From CAYPUG01 sp964413905 (GTDB lineage Bacteria; Chloroflexota; Anaerolineae; JAADDB01), in assembly GCA_964413905.1 (NCBI GenBank), contig CAYPUG010000042.1, forward strand, positions 1-20,473: 20,473 nt of DNA, given 5' to 3'. The notes under the pieces are model-generated. The model worked only from the letters and a program-made list of their open reading frames with translations, did not search any database and was not told the DNA's origin. The translations under genes were made by a program, and so were the position numbers. Within the stretch, counting starts at the first letter, position 1. The number at the start of each line of letters is the position of its first letter. Below are positions 1 through 7,449 of the stretch, piece after piece.

Positions 1-1486
1 ACTGTCCGCCGCCCACGGCCAGGAGCGCGTCGACCTCTTGTTTGGCCTGATTCAGGCGGGCCGGGATCATGGTGTCGGGATCGAAGGGCCCGTTGACACC
101 CGCGACGTCATCCCACAGCGCGCCCAGGGCTTTGACCATTACGTTCTCAATCGCGCCCCAGGCGGGGATGGCCGGATAGGACTTGCCGTGCTCCACCGCG
201 TTGACGAACACGCTGTAAAGCGGGTCCTCGCTGAAGGTCGGGTCAGCCAGCGCGGCCTTGACCGCGGGTAGCATACCGATGTTGCTGCTGTAGCGGATCT
301 GGGATTCCTTGCTGGTGAGGAACTTGACGAATTCCACAGCCATTTCCGGATGCTTGCTGGAATTCCACACGGTCAGGTTGGAGCCACCGACGAAGGTGTA
401 GCGTCCTGCGGGCCCTGCGGGAATTTCGTGCGCTCCCAGGTGCTTCGCGGCTTCGTTGTCGCCCCAGCCGCCCTTGTCGTTGGGCGTGCGCGCGCCCTTG
501 ATCATCCACGGACCGGAGATAACGGTGGCGATCTCGCCGTTGGTGAACAGACCCTCCACCTGCGCGGAGTTCAACTCCAGCACGTCAGGCGGGGTGTAGC
601 CCTTGGTGTACAAACTGGTGTAGAACTTGACGCCTTCAATCGCCTTGGGGCTGTTGAAGGTAGCCGCGGTGTTCCCGGGGTTCAACAGGTCACCACCGGC
701 TTCCCAAACCCAGGGCGCGAAGTTGTGGAGCACGTTCCAGTCGTTCTTGCCCGGGAAGCCGATGGGATACGCGTCAATGATGCCCTTCTCTTTGGCTTCT
801 TTGAGTTTGGCCAAGGCCGCGTCAAAGGTTTCCCACGTCTGGAAGGCCTCGTCGGGATTCACGCCCGCCTTTTCGTACAAATCGGTGCGATAGAGGACCG
901 CGCGGGTGTCCACGAACCAAGGGACGGCGACGGTGAAACCGCTTCCAATGGGATTGCAAGTCTTCCACGAGGCCTCGACAAAGTTCTCCGCGCCGCCCAT
1001 GGCCGCGATCTCATCCTTGGTGAAGGGACGCAGCGCGCCCATCGCGGCAATGGACGCGGTCCAGGTGGTGCCCAACTGGGAGATGTCGGGCCCCTCACCG
1101 CTGGTGGCTGCAGTGGTGATCTTGGGCCAGGCCGCGCCCCAGTCCAGGACTTCGACCTCCACGGTGACGTTGGGGTGCAGTTTTTGGAACTCAGCGGCTT
1201 CTTGCTGCATCGCGCCCAAGGGGTCCGGACCGTTGGGCATAATCCAGACCTTCAGAGTGATGGGTTCCTCGGGCACCGGGGTGGGAGTGACGAGGACTTC
1301 CTTTGTGACGACCTTTTCTACCTCTTTTGTCACGACTTTCTCGACTTCTTTGGTGACCACCTTTTCCACTTCCTTGGTAACGACGACGGTTTCCTTGACC
1401 ACTTTGGGTGTGGGCTGGGCGCATGCGCCCAAGACCAGCGAGAGCAGGACCAGCAATGATAGGGTAAAAAGCACCTTCTGCTTCAT
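1..1486 (-). CDS. Carbohydrate ABC transporter solute-binding lipoprotein (family 1), 3' end outside window
   Basis: Binds a sugar or oligosaccharide outside the membrane and hands it to an ABC permease. About 495 residues are visible. The N terminus is a lipoprotein signal: a basic start (MKQK), a Leu/Val-rich core and the lipobox LGAC with Cys22. Next come a Pro/Thr linker and a spacer of KEVEKVVT repeats (residues 38-64), then the binding domain starting near ITLKVWIMPNGPDP. That order and the motifs GPWMIKG and LNSAQVEGLFTNGEIA fit the SBP_bac_1 (MalE/UgpB-like) group. The start at 1486 follows a strong AGGAGG. The reading frame is still open at base 1, probably near the C terminus. The gene lies 135 bp downstream of the LacI regulator and has its own operator-like palindrome, so control by that regulator is likely. 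The sugar cannot be read from the sequence; the operator suggests cello- or other beta-glucosides. Confidence 0.9.
   Translation of the reverse strand, partial: MKQKVLFTLSLLVLLSLVLGACAQPTPKVVKETVVVTKEVEKVVTKEVEKVVTKEVEKVVTKEVLVTPTPVPEEPITLKVWIMPNGPDPLGAMQQEAAEFQKLHPNVTVEVEVLDWGAAWPKITTAATSGEGPDISQLGTTWTASIAAMGALRPFTKDEIAAMGGAENFVEASWKTCNPIGSGFTVAVPWFVDTRAVLYRTDLYEKAGVNPDEAFQTWETFDAALAKLKEAKEKGIIDAYPIGFPGKNDWNVLHNFAPWVWEAGGDLLNPGNTAATFNSPKAIEGVKFYTSLYTKGYTPPDVLELNSAQVEGLFTNGEIATVISGPWMIKGARTPNDKGGWGDNEAAKHLGAHEIPAGPAGRYTFVGGSNLTVWNSSKHPEMAVEFVKFLTSKESQIRYSSNIGMLPAVKAALADPTFSEDPLYSVFVNAVEHGKSYPAIPAWGAIENVMVKALGALWDDVAGVNGPFDPDTMIPARLNQAKQEVDALLAVGGGQ
1304..1375 (-). repeat. 24-bp coding tandem repeat (KEVEKVVT x3)
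   Basis: Three 24-bp units encode the octapeptide KEVEKVVT three times (residues 38-61), followed by a partial KEV. The units differ mostly at third codon positions, so selection acts on the peptide and not on the DNA. The charged heptad/octad-like pattern probably forms a stalk that holds the binding domain away from the lipid anchor. Confidence 0.85.
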
Positions 1487-1550
1487 AGTGGACCTCCTTA
1501 TTCGGTACGTAAAGGTTGAAATAGATGGTGGGATGGTTGTTTACATGCTT

Positions 1551-1580
1551 CCGGGTTATGGGAGCGCTCTCATAACCCGG
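1551..1580. promoter_or_regulatory. LacI-type operator, 30-bp near-perfect palindrome upstream of the sugar-binding lipoprotein
   Basis: The two 15-nt arms are CCGGGTTATGGGAGC and GCTCTCATAACCCGG. Only one symmetric pair breaks the palindrome. The centre GAGCGCTC (1562-1569) is shared with the operator at 2659-2672. It lies 65 bp upstream of the lipoprotein start, in the gap after the LacI gene, where a repressor could block transcription. No clear -35/-10 pair was found around it. The symmetric extension beyond the LacI core could also form a hairpin in RNA. Confidence 0.75.
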
Positions 1581-1621
1581 GAAATAAAAAATCCATCGCG
1601 TATCTTGTCCGATCTCACCTC

Positions 1622-2635
1622 CTATCCGCTGGAGCGAATGACCAATTCCGGCATCAACACAACACGTTGGGGGATGGAATGGGATGCGTCGAGATGCGCG
1701 ATAAGGATCTCCACTGCGAGTCTGCCCATTCGTTCAATGGGTTGGCGCACGGTTGTGAGTGGTGGGTCCATGAAAGCAGCCTGGGGGAGGTCATCAAATC
1801 CGACCACCGCGATATCGTCGGGAATTCGCAGATCTGCCCCGCGAATCGTCCGCAAGGTTCCCATGGCCATGGTGTCACTGGCGACAAACACGGCCGTAGG
1901 GCGTGGTTCCACCGCGAGCAGGCTTTCCATTCCTCTCATGCCTCCCTCTTCGGTGAAATCTCCTTCCACGATGAGGCGCTCGTCTAGGGGAATGCGATGC
2001 GTTGCCAGGGCTTTGCGATATCCTTCCAACCTATCTCGGCCCGCCATCATGTCCAGCGGACCGGTAATGGTGGCAATGCGCCGATGCCCTTGACGAAGCA
2101 GATGCTCGGTCGCCATGTAGGCCCCCGCCACGTTATCCACATCCACGTAACTGATACGCGGGTCCTCGTGACGGCCTACCGAGACAAAGGGCACCTTGTC
2201 ATCCAACAAGCGGGTCACTAAGGGGTCGTCTACACGCGTTGACGCCAGAACAACCCCGTCGAGATAACGGGATTTGAGCAGCCGGTTGTATAATTCCTCC
2301 TCTTGGGCAGGGGTGCTGAACAAAGCCAGCATCAGATGGTAGTTGTGGGTATAACAGGCATCGGTGATGCCACGGATGAGCAACGGGAAGAAGGGGTCGG
2401 TGAAGAGGGTAGAAACGGCTTCGGGGATGACCAAGCCGATGATGTTACTGCGGTTGGTGGCCAGACTGCGAGCCGCCGCATGGGGTTGATATCCCACCTG
2501 CCGGATGACCTCCCAAACGCGCTGGCGCACTTCAGCGCGCACGTTGGGGTGATTATTCACCACCCGTGACACGGTGGAACGGGAAACGCCAGCGAGGCGA
2601 GCAATGTCCTCCAGGGTATAGTCCACGGTTTGCAT
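1622..2635 (-). CDS. LacI-family transcriptional regulator (CelR-like operator)
   Basis: A sugar-responsive repressor or activator of 337 residues, the usual length for the family. The N-terminal helix-turn-helix is YTLEDIARLAGVSRSTVSRV (residues 6-25), followed by the hinge helix (HAAARSLATNRSNIIGLV) and a periplasmic-binding-protein-like ligand domain with VVGFDDLPQAAFMDPPLTTV near residue 280. It is transcribed from a consensus promoter that overlaps its own operator, so autoregulation is likely. The ATG at 2635 directly abuts the AGAGG sequence. GTG at 2626, giving VDYTLEDIAR, has a 9-nt spacing and is an equally or more plausible start. The sugar-binding lipoprotein lies downstream. The inducer is unknown; the operator matches that of cellobiose regulators. 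Confidence 0.95.
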   Translation of the reverse strand: MQTVDYTLEDIARLAGVSRSTVSRVVNNHPNVRAEVRQRVWEVIRQVGYQPHAAARSLATNRSNIIGLVIPEAVSTLFTDPFFPLLIRGITDACYTHNYHLMLALFSTPAQEEELYNRLLKSRYLDGVVLASTRVDDPLVTRLLDDKVPFVSVGRHEDPRISYVDVDNVAGAYMATEHLLRQGHRRIATITGPLDMMAGRDRLEGYRKALATHRIPLDERLIVEGDFTEEGGMRGMESLLAVEPRPTAVFVASDTMAMGTLRTIRGADLRIPDDIAVVGFDDLPQAAFMDPPLTTVRQPIERMGRLAVEILIAHLDASHSIPQRVVLMPELVIRSSG

Positions 2636-2658
2636 CCTCTGCTCTGATTAACTGTTTT

Positions 2659-2672
2659 TGGGAGCGCTCCCA
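2659..2672. promoter_or_regulatory. LacI/CelR-type operator TGGGAGCGCTCCCA
   Basis: A perfect 14-bp palindrome. It begins on the last base of the -10 hexamer of the regulator's promoter, so bound protein would block RNA polymerase. The sequence is the one described for CelR of Thermobifida and related actinobacterial cellulose regulators (established knowledge). Here it is inferred to be the autoregulatory site. Confidence 0.85.
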
Positions 2673-2700
2673 TTATAACGCAAGAATTTTCGCGTGTCAA
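2672..2700 (-). promoter_or_regulatory. Consensus sigma70-type promoter of the LacI regulator gene
   Basis: On the minus strand, TTGACA (2700-2695), a 17-bp spacer and TATAAT (2677-2672) match the consensus at all 12 positions. The predicted transcript start falls within the operator at 2659-2672 and leaves a leader of about 30 nt. Confidence 0.9.
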
Positions 2701-2920
2701 GGGGGCGCGGTCTGGTGATAGATCTTTTCTGAGATCTTACACTCAGGGGCAAATGGGTAGACGATGGCATTGCCATCGCTTACCCGACGACCTTAGGATG
2801 GCTCAACCGCCGATACAGCGCCTTCGCGTGTTAAAGCATCGAAAAGCCTCTCCTGGTGAACTACACGGTTCAGGGCTTGATGCATTTTAGAGGGATGGGC
2901 CTTATTCCTGCATCGCCTGA
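2701..2920. other. Intergenic region between divergent LacI and BMP genes
   Basis: No coding sequence is supported in these 220 bp. They contain the palindromic hairpin at 2755-2785 and a small AGATC/GATCT inverted repeat near 2720-2737. Nothing else was recognised. Confidence 0.6.
2755..2785. repeat. Palindromic hairpin, GATGGCATTGCCATC type
   Basis: The inner stem CGATGGC/GCCATCG has loop ATT, and the outer stem is GGGTA/TACCC. A hairpin of the same design with different paired bases lies at 7320-7342 (GACGGCACTGCCGTC), so the two may be copies of one REP-like family. There is no T-tract, so a terminator role is not supported. Confidence 0.6.
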
Positions 2921-2949
2921 TTGACAAACCTTACATCTAATGGTAAAGT
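2921..2949 (+). promoter_or_regulatory. Predicted sigma70-type promoter of the BMP importer operon
   Basis: TTGACA (2921-2926), a 17-bp spacer and TAAAGT (2944-2949). The -35 is perfect and the -10 is 4 of 6. It would start a transcript near 2957, leaving an untranslated leader of about 210 nt before the lipoprotein gene. Confidence 0.6.
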
Positions 2950-2956
2950 ATGACGT

Positions 2957-3154
2957 GAACAGGGGTTATCCATATCCTGCTGCGCGGTACAAAGGTCATG
3001 CACACAAACAAACATGTACGGCACCCCCAATCCAACGGCGCAATGGTGGTATCCTCGCGGCTCGCGCAGCACGGTCACACGACCTGTTCTTTTTGTCCCC
3101 CCATGCGTACTTCACTGTTGCGACGGTCACACACAATCCCCACCATGTGAACGC
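2957..3154 (+). other. Long 5' leader of the BMP importer operon, no recognised riboswitch
   Basis: About 200 nt lie between the predicted transcript start and the ribosome binding site. They contain a short GC stem (CGCG/CGCG near 3057-3067), a weak GGTC-ACAC-GACC hairpin followed by TGTTCTTTTT (3073-3093) and a direct repeat ACGGTCACAC (3071-3080 and 3123-3132). No purine, ZTP or T-box consensus could be assigned. The length leaves room for leader-mediated control. Confidence 0.4.
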
Positions 3155-3168
3155 AAGGAGGTGTGATG

Positions 3169-4410
3169 ATGGCGGAGAAGAAGGGCATCAGCCGACGGGA
3201 TTTTCTGAAGAAGGCCGGCGTGGGGTTGGCCGCTCTCGGTCTGGCCGCTTGTGCTCCTAAGGAGAAAGCCACACCGACCCCCGCCCCAAAGCAGGAGACC
3301 AAGCCGGCCGCGGCGAAGAAATTGAAGGCAGCCTTTATCTACGTAGGGCCCATCGGTGATTATGGGTGGACAAACGCCCACGATCTCGGACGTCAGTATG
3401 TGGAGAAGGAGTTCCCCTGGTTGGAGACCGTGTACGCGGAAAGTGTCGCGGAGGGGGATTCGGACCGCTTTATCGATCGTTTTATCCAGGAAGAGAAGGC
3501 AGACGTGGTGTTTACCACCAGTTTCGGCTACATGGATTCCACCATCAAGGCGGGGGAGAAATATCCGGACAAGATCTTCTTCCACTGCTCCGGGTACAAG
3601 CGACGCCCCAACGTGGGAACCTACTTCGCAGAATTCTACCAATTGTATTATCTAAACGGCCTCATGGCCGGCGCGCTCACCAAGACAAACAAGATCGGGT
3701 ATGTGGCCGCGCACCCCATCCCTGAGGTGGTTCGCCACATCAACGCGTTCGCCTTGGGCGCCCGAGAGGTGAACCCCGATGTGACCGTGGATGTGCGTTG
3801 GCTTTTTAGTTGGTTCGATCCGGCCAAAGCTCGCGAGGCTGCCGAATCCCTCATTGCCAGCGGGGTGGATGCCCTGGCCTTTACTGAGGACTCGCCCACG
3901 GTTATTGAAGTCGGGCAGGAGTACATGAAGAAGGGCAAGCCCGTGTACACCTTCTCCCACTACAGCCCCATGCAGAAGTTCGGACCCGATTCGGTAGTCA
4001 GCGGCCAGCTCGTCCACTGGGAAGTCCTGTACGAAGACATTTTGGCCAAGATCTACGCGGGCGCCTACACCCCCAAGAACCTGGAGAACGTCGATTATTG
4101 GTGGATGTTGAAGGAAGGTGCTGTTGAGTTGGGTGGCGATTTCGGTGTTCCCATCAATCCCAAATTTGAAGGGGCGCTCAAGGAGAAGAAAGTGAAAGAT
4201 CCGGTGTTCGGTGAGATCAGTGTGTATGACCTGGTCTTCAAGCGTTTGGCGCAGATGAGCGAAGAGACCGTTGTGTTCGATCCCTTCACCGGACCGATTA
4301 AGGATCAAAGTGGTAAAGTTCGCATTCCCGCGGGCACACGAGCTACCCACGACGATCTGTGGACGATTGACTGGTTCGTGGAAAACATTGTCGCCGAAAT
4401 ACCGCGCTAA
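3169..4410 (+). CDS. BMP-family (BmpA/PnrA-like) ABC transporter substrate-binding lipoprotein, Tat-exported
   Basis: The extracellular receptor of an ABC importer in the basic membrane protein family, whose characterised members bind nucleosides or purines. The N terminus has a twin-arginine motif SRRDFLK (residues 8-14), a hydrophobic segment and a lipobox LAAC with Cys28, so a folded lipoprotein exported by Tat is predicted. A Pro/Thr linker follows, then the receptor domain from about residue 45 (KAAFIYVGPIGDYGWTNAHD), with the HCSGYKRRPNVGTYFAEFYQ region typical of the family. GTG 3163, ATG 3166 and ATG 3169 are all in frame. ATG 3169 was chosen because AAGGAGG (3155-3161) stands 7 nt before it. 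It is first in a co-directional run with the matching ATPase, two permeases and ureide-type enzymes. The ligand is inferred to be a purine, nucleoside or ureido compound. Confidence 0.92.
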   Translation: MAEKKGISRRDFLKKAGVGLAALGLAACAPKEKATPTPAPKQETKPAAAKKLKAAFIYVGPIGDYGWTNAHDLGRQYVEKEFPWLETVYAESVAEGDSDRFIDRFIQEEKADVVFTTSFGYMDSTIKAGEKYPDKIFFHCSGYKRRPNVGTYFAEFYQLYYLNGLMAGALTKTNKIGYVAAHPIPEVVRHINAFALGAREVNPDVTVDVRWLFSWFDPAKAREAAESLIASGVDALAFTEDSPTVIEVGQEYMKKGKPVYTFSHYSPMQKFGPDSVVSGQLVHWEVLYEDILAKIYAGAYTPKNLENVDYWWMLKEGAVELGGDFGVPINPKFEGALKEKKVKDPVFGEISVYDLVFKRLAQMSEETVVFDPFTGPIKDQSGKVRIPAGTRATHDDLWTIDWFVENIVAEIPR

Positions 4411-4438
4411 CAGCGTTCGTTCTTGCAGAAAGTGAACA

Positions 4439-4467
4439 CCGGAGGGATGGCCGCGCCGTCCCTCCGG
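4439..4467 (+). other. GC-rich stem-loop after the BMP lipoprotein gene
   Basis: Perfect 9-bp arms CCGGAGGGA and TCCCTCCGG enclose an 11-nt loop. There is no T-tract, so it is more likely a transcript-stabilising or attenuating structure than a full terminator. It lies 28 nt after the stop codon. Confidence 0.6.
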
Positions 4468-4486
4468 TACGCACATTAGGGAACGG

Positions 4487-4527
4487 TCCTGTGGTTTCCA
4501 CCGCCTTCGACGGTGAAAATCACAGGA
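4487..4527 (+). terminator. Long stem-loop before the ATPase gene, possible attenuator
   Basis: The arms TCCTGTGGTTTCCACCG and CGGTGAAAATCACAGGA pair over 17 positions with one G-U pair and one mismatch, closing a CCTTCGA loop that contains UUCG. Only ATTTCT follows, so termination would be partial. Placed between the receptor and ATPase genes, it could keep receptor mRNA more abundant than transporter mRNA. Confidence 0.45.
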
Positions 4528-4584
4528 ATTTCTGCGCCTTAAACGAGATGTGCCCATCAATCGGTGGACAAAAGGTGAACGTTT

Positions 4585-6114
4585 ATGGTTGATTCAGAAA
4601 CCCTTGTTCGGATGGAGAACATTGTCAAGCGATTCCCCGGCGTCGTGGCCAACGCGGGGGTCACGTTTGAAGCCGCGGCTGGGGAGGTGCACGCCCTTTT
4701 GGGGGAGAACGGTGCAGGTAAGACCACGTTGATGAACATCCTCTATGGGATTTATCAACCCGATGAGGGCACGATCTATGTCCGGGGCCGCCCTGTGCGC
4801 ATTCGATCCCCACGTGATGCCATCGCCCTAGGCATCGGCATGGTGCACCAACACTTTATGTTGGTCCATCCCCACACCGTGGCCGAGAACATTATCCTGG
4901 GGTTGTCGGATGTGCCTTTTGCCTATCCGGATCGCGCGGTGAGGGAGAAGATCGCGGAGTTCTCCGAACGCTATGGCCTGCGTGTTGACCCGGACGCGTA
5001 CATTTGGCAACTCTCCGCGGGGGAACAGCAACGGGTGGAGATCGTTAAAGCCCTTTATCGTGGGGCGGAGATCCTCATCCTCGATGAGCCTACGTCGATG
5101 TTAACCCCTCAGGAAAGTAAAGAGTTGTTTGTTATTTTACGCCGCATGGCCGCAGAAGGTCGAACCATCATCTTTATCACCCACAAGTTGGAAGAGGTTA
5201 TGGCTGTCAGCGATCGGGTCACCGTGCTGCGCAAGGGTAAAGTGGTGGGGACTATGAAGACCTCGGAGACCGATCGGCGCGAGTTGGCGCGACTGATGGT
5301 CGGCCGGGAGGTGCTTTTCCAGTTGGAGAAACCACCGGCTCATCCGGGCAACGTGGTCCTTAAGGTGGAGAACCTGAACGCGTTGAACGATAAGGGGGTG
5401 CCCGCTTTGCGGGATGTGTCCTTCACCATTCGGGAAGGTGAGATTTTGGGCATCGCGGGCGTTGCCGGTAACGGACAAAAGGAATTGGTGGAGGTGATCA
5501 CCGGACTACGTCCGGCCTCCGGAGGGCGCGTTATCATTGATGGCGAGGATGTGACCAACGCATCGCCACGGGAGATCCTCGCCAAAGGCGTGGCGCACGT
5601 GCCGGAGGAGCGAATGCACATGGGCATGGTGCCTAATATGAGCATTGCCGAGAACCTGATTTTGAAGACGTATGACCGTCCGCCCTTTAGCCGGGGGCTC
5701 TTCCTAGATCCCAAAGCGATTCGGGAGCACGCGGAACGGGTGGTCCGGGAGTATGGGGTGTCAACCCCCAGCATTTGGACCCCGGTCAAGTTATTATCCG
5801 GAGGGAATATCCAACGCATTATCCTGGCCCGTGAACTTTCCACCAACCCCCGTTTGATCGTAGCGTCACACCCCACGTATGGTTTGGACGTGGGGGCAAC
5901 GGAATATGTGCGCAAGTTGCTCATTGAGCAACGTAACAAGGGTGTGGCCATTCTGTTAGTGTCTGAGGACTTGGAGGAAATCTTCGCGCTGAGTGATCGG
6001 ATCGCGGTAATGTTTGAAGGACGCATAATGGCTATTTTGGACGCTGCAAGTGCAGATGTGGAGACGGTCGGCGCGCTCATGGCCGGCATCCAGCCAGGCG
6101 GGGAGGCAAATTAG
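4585..6114 (+). CDS. ABC transporter ATPase with two nucleotide-binding domains (nucleoside/ribose type)
   Basis: The energising subunit of the BMP importer, 509 residues, the usual length for the double-domain (RbsA/NupO-like) group. Domain 1 is complete: Walker A GENGAGKT (40-47), signature LSAGEQQ (143-149), Walker B ILILDEP (163-169) and switch His200. Domain 2 is degenerate, as is normal in this family: GVAGNGQK replaces Walker A, the signature LSGGNIQ (404-410) is intact and the Walker B region reads IVASHPTYGLDVG without the catalytic Glu. The motif GMVHQHFMLV is typical of BMP-linked ATPases. The ATG at 4585 is preceded by AAAGGTGA. The stop codon abuts the next start with no gap, which indicates translational coupling with the permease. 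Confidence 0.95.
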   Translation: MVDSETLVRMENIVKRFPGVVANAGVTFEAAAGEVHALLGENGAGKTTLMNILYGIYQPDEGTIYVRGRPVRIRSPRDAIALGIGMVHQHFMLVHPHTVAENIILGLSDVPFAYPDRAVREKIAEFSERYGLRVDPDAYIWQLSAGEQQRVEIVKALYRGAEILILDEPTSMLTPQESKELFVILRRMAAEGRTIIFITHKLEEVMAVSDRVTVLRKGKVVGTMKTSETDRRELARLMVGREVLFQLEKPPAHPGNVVLKVENLNALNDKGVPALRDVSFTIREGEILGIAGVAGNGQKELVEVITGLRPASGGRVIIDGEDVTNASPREILAKGVAHVPEERMHMGMVPNMSIAENLILKTYDRPPFSRGLFLDPKAIREHAERVVREYGVSTPSIWTPVKLLSGGNIQRIILARELSTNPRLIVASHPTYGLDVGATEYVRKLLIEQRNKGVAILLVSEDLEEIFALSDRIAVMFEGRIMAILDAASADVETVGALMAGIQPGGEAN

Positions 6115-7188
6115 ATGAGACGACGAATCCGCTTTGAAAAACGCGCGATGGTATCCCCGACGGTATCCGTCGTCGCCAACCTGATCTCTCTCGTGTTGGC
6201 GCTGTTAGCCATTGCGTTTGTCTTTCGCTTGATCGGCTTGAACCCCTGGGTCGTGTACCGACGGATGTTTGCCGGTGCGTTCGGCAGCAAGTATGGCTTA
6301 TCCGAAACGCTGGTGAAGACGATCCCGCTGCTTATGACGGGGGTTGGTTTGGCCCTCGCGTTTCGGGCATTGGTGTGGAACATCGGTGCAGAAGGTCAGT
6401 TGCTCATGGGCGCGGTGGCCGCGACGTGGGTCGCGCTCTTTGCCATGCCTAATGCTCCCTCATGGATTCTGATACCCGCGATGTTCGTGGCCGGATTCAT
6501 CGCCGGTGCTCTTTGGGCCATTATTCCGGCCTTCCTAAAGGCCAAGTACGAGACTAACGAAGTCATCACGACGTTGATGATGGTGTACATCGCGGAAGAG
6601 TTCGTCAATTACTTGGTGTACGGCCCCTGGAAGGGTGCGGCCGAGTGGGGCTTCCCTTATTCGGACAAATTCCCCAAAGCAGCGCAACTCCCCTTATGGG
6701 GCACCACGCGCGTCCACTACCCGACATTGATTTTGGCCCTTTTGGCCGCGGTGGTGGTGTACTTCATGGTACAGCGTACCCGATGGGGGTACGAGATCCG
6801 GGTCTCGGGGGAAAACCCAACCGCGGCTCGGTACGCGGGAATTGATAGTGTGAAAGTCATTCTCACGGTGATGTTGATCAGCGGTGGGTTGGCCGGCATG
6901 GCCGGTGTGGGCGAAGTGGCCGGCGTCCACCACCGGCTGCGCGTGGCTCAAGGTATCTCGGCCGGCTACGGGTTTACGGCCATTATTGTGGCCTGGTTGG
7001 CTCGATTGAACCCCTTGGGTGTGATTGTGACCGCGTTTCTCTTTGGCGGATTGCTTGTCGGAGGTGACACGCTTCAGGTATCCCTCCAATTGCCTGTAGC
7101 CACCATTGACATGTTTAACGGCGTCATCCTGTTCTTTATTCTCGCATCCGAGGTGCTCACCCGTTACAAAATTGTACTGCGTGATTGA
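6115..7188 (+). CDS. ABC transporter permease 1 of the BMP importer
   Basis: An integral membrane subunit of 357 residues in the BPD_transp_2 (branched-chain/ribose/nucleoside permease) family. Hydrophobic segments run from about residue 15 to the C terminus, with the family signatures WNIGAEGQLLMGA near residue 90 and GYGFTAIIVAWLARLNPLG near residue 285. The ATG directly follows the stop of the ATPase gene, so both are read from one message. It should pair with the second permease at 7450 to form the channel. Unlike the first junction, a 261-bp gap containing a repeat element separates the two permease genes. Confidence 0.94.
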   Translation: MRRRIRFEKRAMVSPTVSVVANLISLVLALLAIAFVFRLIGLNPWVVYRRMFAGAFGSKYGLSETLVKTIPLLMTGVGLALAFRALVWNIGAEGQLLMGAVAATWVALFAMPNAPSWILIPAMFVAGFIAGALWAIIPAFLKAKYETNEVITTLMMVYIAEEFVNYLVYGPWKGAAEWGFPYSDKFPKAAQLPLWGTTRVHYPTLILALLAAVVVYFMVQRTRWGYEIRVSGENPTAARYAGIDSVKVILTVMLISGGLAGMAGVGEVAGVHHRLRVAQGISAGYGFTAIIVAWLARLNPLGVIVTAFLFGGLLVGGDTLQVSLQLPVATIDMFNGVILFFILASEVLTRYKIVLRD

Positions 7189-7226
7189 GACATCGCGTGC
7201 TCATGATATCCCTTCACACCGACGTC

Positions 7227-7285
7227 CTGATTGACTGACGAAATTCTGTGAATGCATCTTGGCCTAGTACGTCCGTCAACCACGG
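7227..7285 (+). repeat. Interspersed intergenic repeat, copy 1 (short form)
   Basis: The left end is CTGATTGACTGACG, the core GTGAATGCATCTTGGCCTAG, and the right end ACGTCCGTCAACCA is roughly complementary to the left. It lies 38 bp after the permease stop, inside the importer operon, in the same orientation as the other five copies. Confidence 0.75.
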
Positions 7286-7301
7286 AATGAGGGATGGGGG
7301 A

Positions 7302-7342
7302 GGTGACGGCACTGCGGGTGGGTGACGGCACTGCCGTCGCCC
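7302..7342. repeat. Duplicated palindrome half-site plus hairpin, GACGGCACTGCCGTC type
   Basis: GGTGACGGCACTGC occurs at 7302-7315 and again at 7321-7334. The second copy continues into its own complement, so 7320-7342 folds into an 11-bp hairpin with one G-U pair. It resembles the hairpin at 2755-2785 with compensated base pairs. No T-tract follows. Confidence 0.65.
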
Positions 7343-7449
7343 TGCAGAGGTCCCCCTTCGGTCCCATGGGGTTCTCTAACAGAGCGGAGTACTAGAAATA
7401 AGGAAGAAAAATCACACGACGGTAATCTTTTGACGAGGAGAAGAAACGC

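Noticed and set aside
350..1459. Long open frame on the plus strand opposite the sugar-binding lipoprotein gene
   Set aside because: It is an antisense frame of a GC-rich gene. It has no family resemblance or ribosome binding site, and its composition mirrors the real protein's codons.
906..2093. 395-codon plus-strand frame spanning the lipoprotein 5' end and part of the LacI gene
   Set aside because: It crosses the operator and two well-supported minus-strand genes, and its Ser/Thr-rich repeat is the antisense of the KEVEKVVT spacer.
3045..3060. T-box-like string GGTGGTATCCTCGCGG in the BMP leader, with TTTTTGTCCC downstream
   Set aside because: The T-box antiterminator consensus is GGTGGNACCGCG without an insertion. 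No complementary GGGAC-type partner, AGTA box or specifier stem was found upstream, so the resemblance is probably chance.
4585..6114. Frameshift or damage in the second ATPase domain (missing Walker A)
   Set aside because: Loss of a normal Walker A and catalytic Glu in the second domain is the usual state of the RbsA/NupO-type double ATPases. The reading frame is intact.
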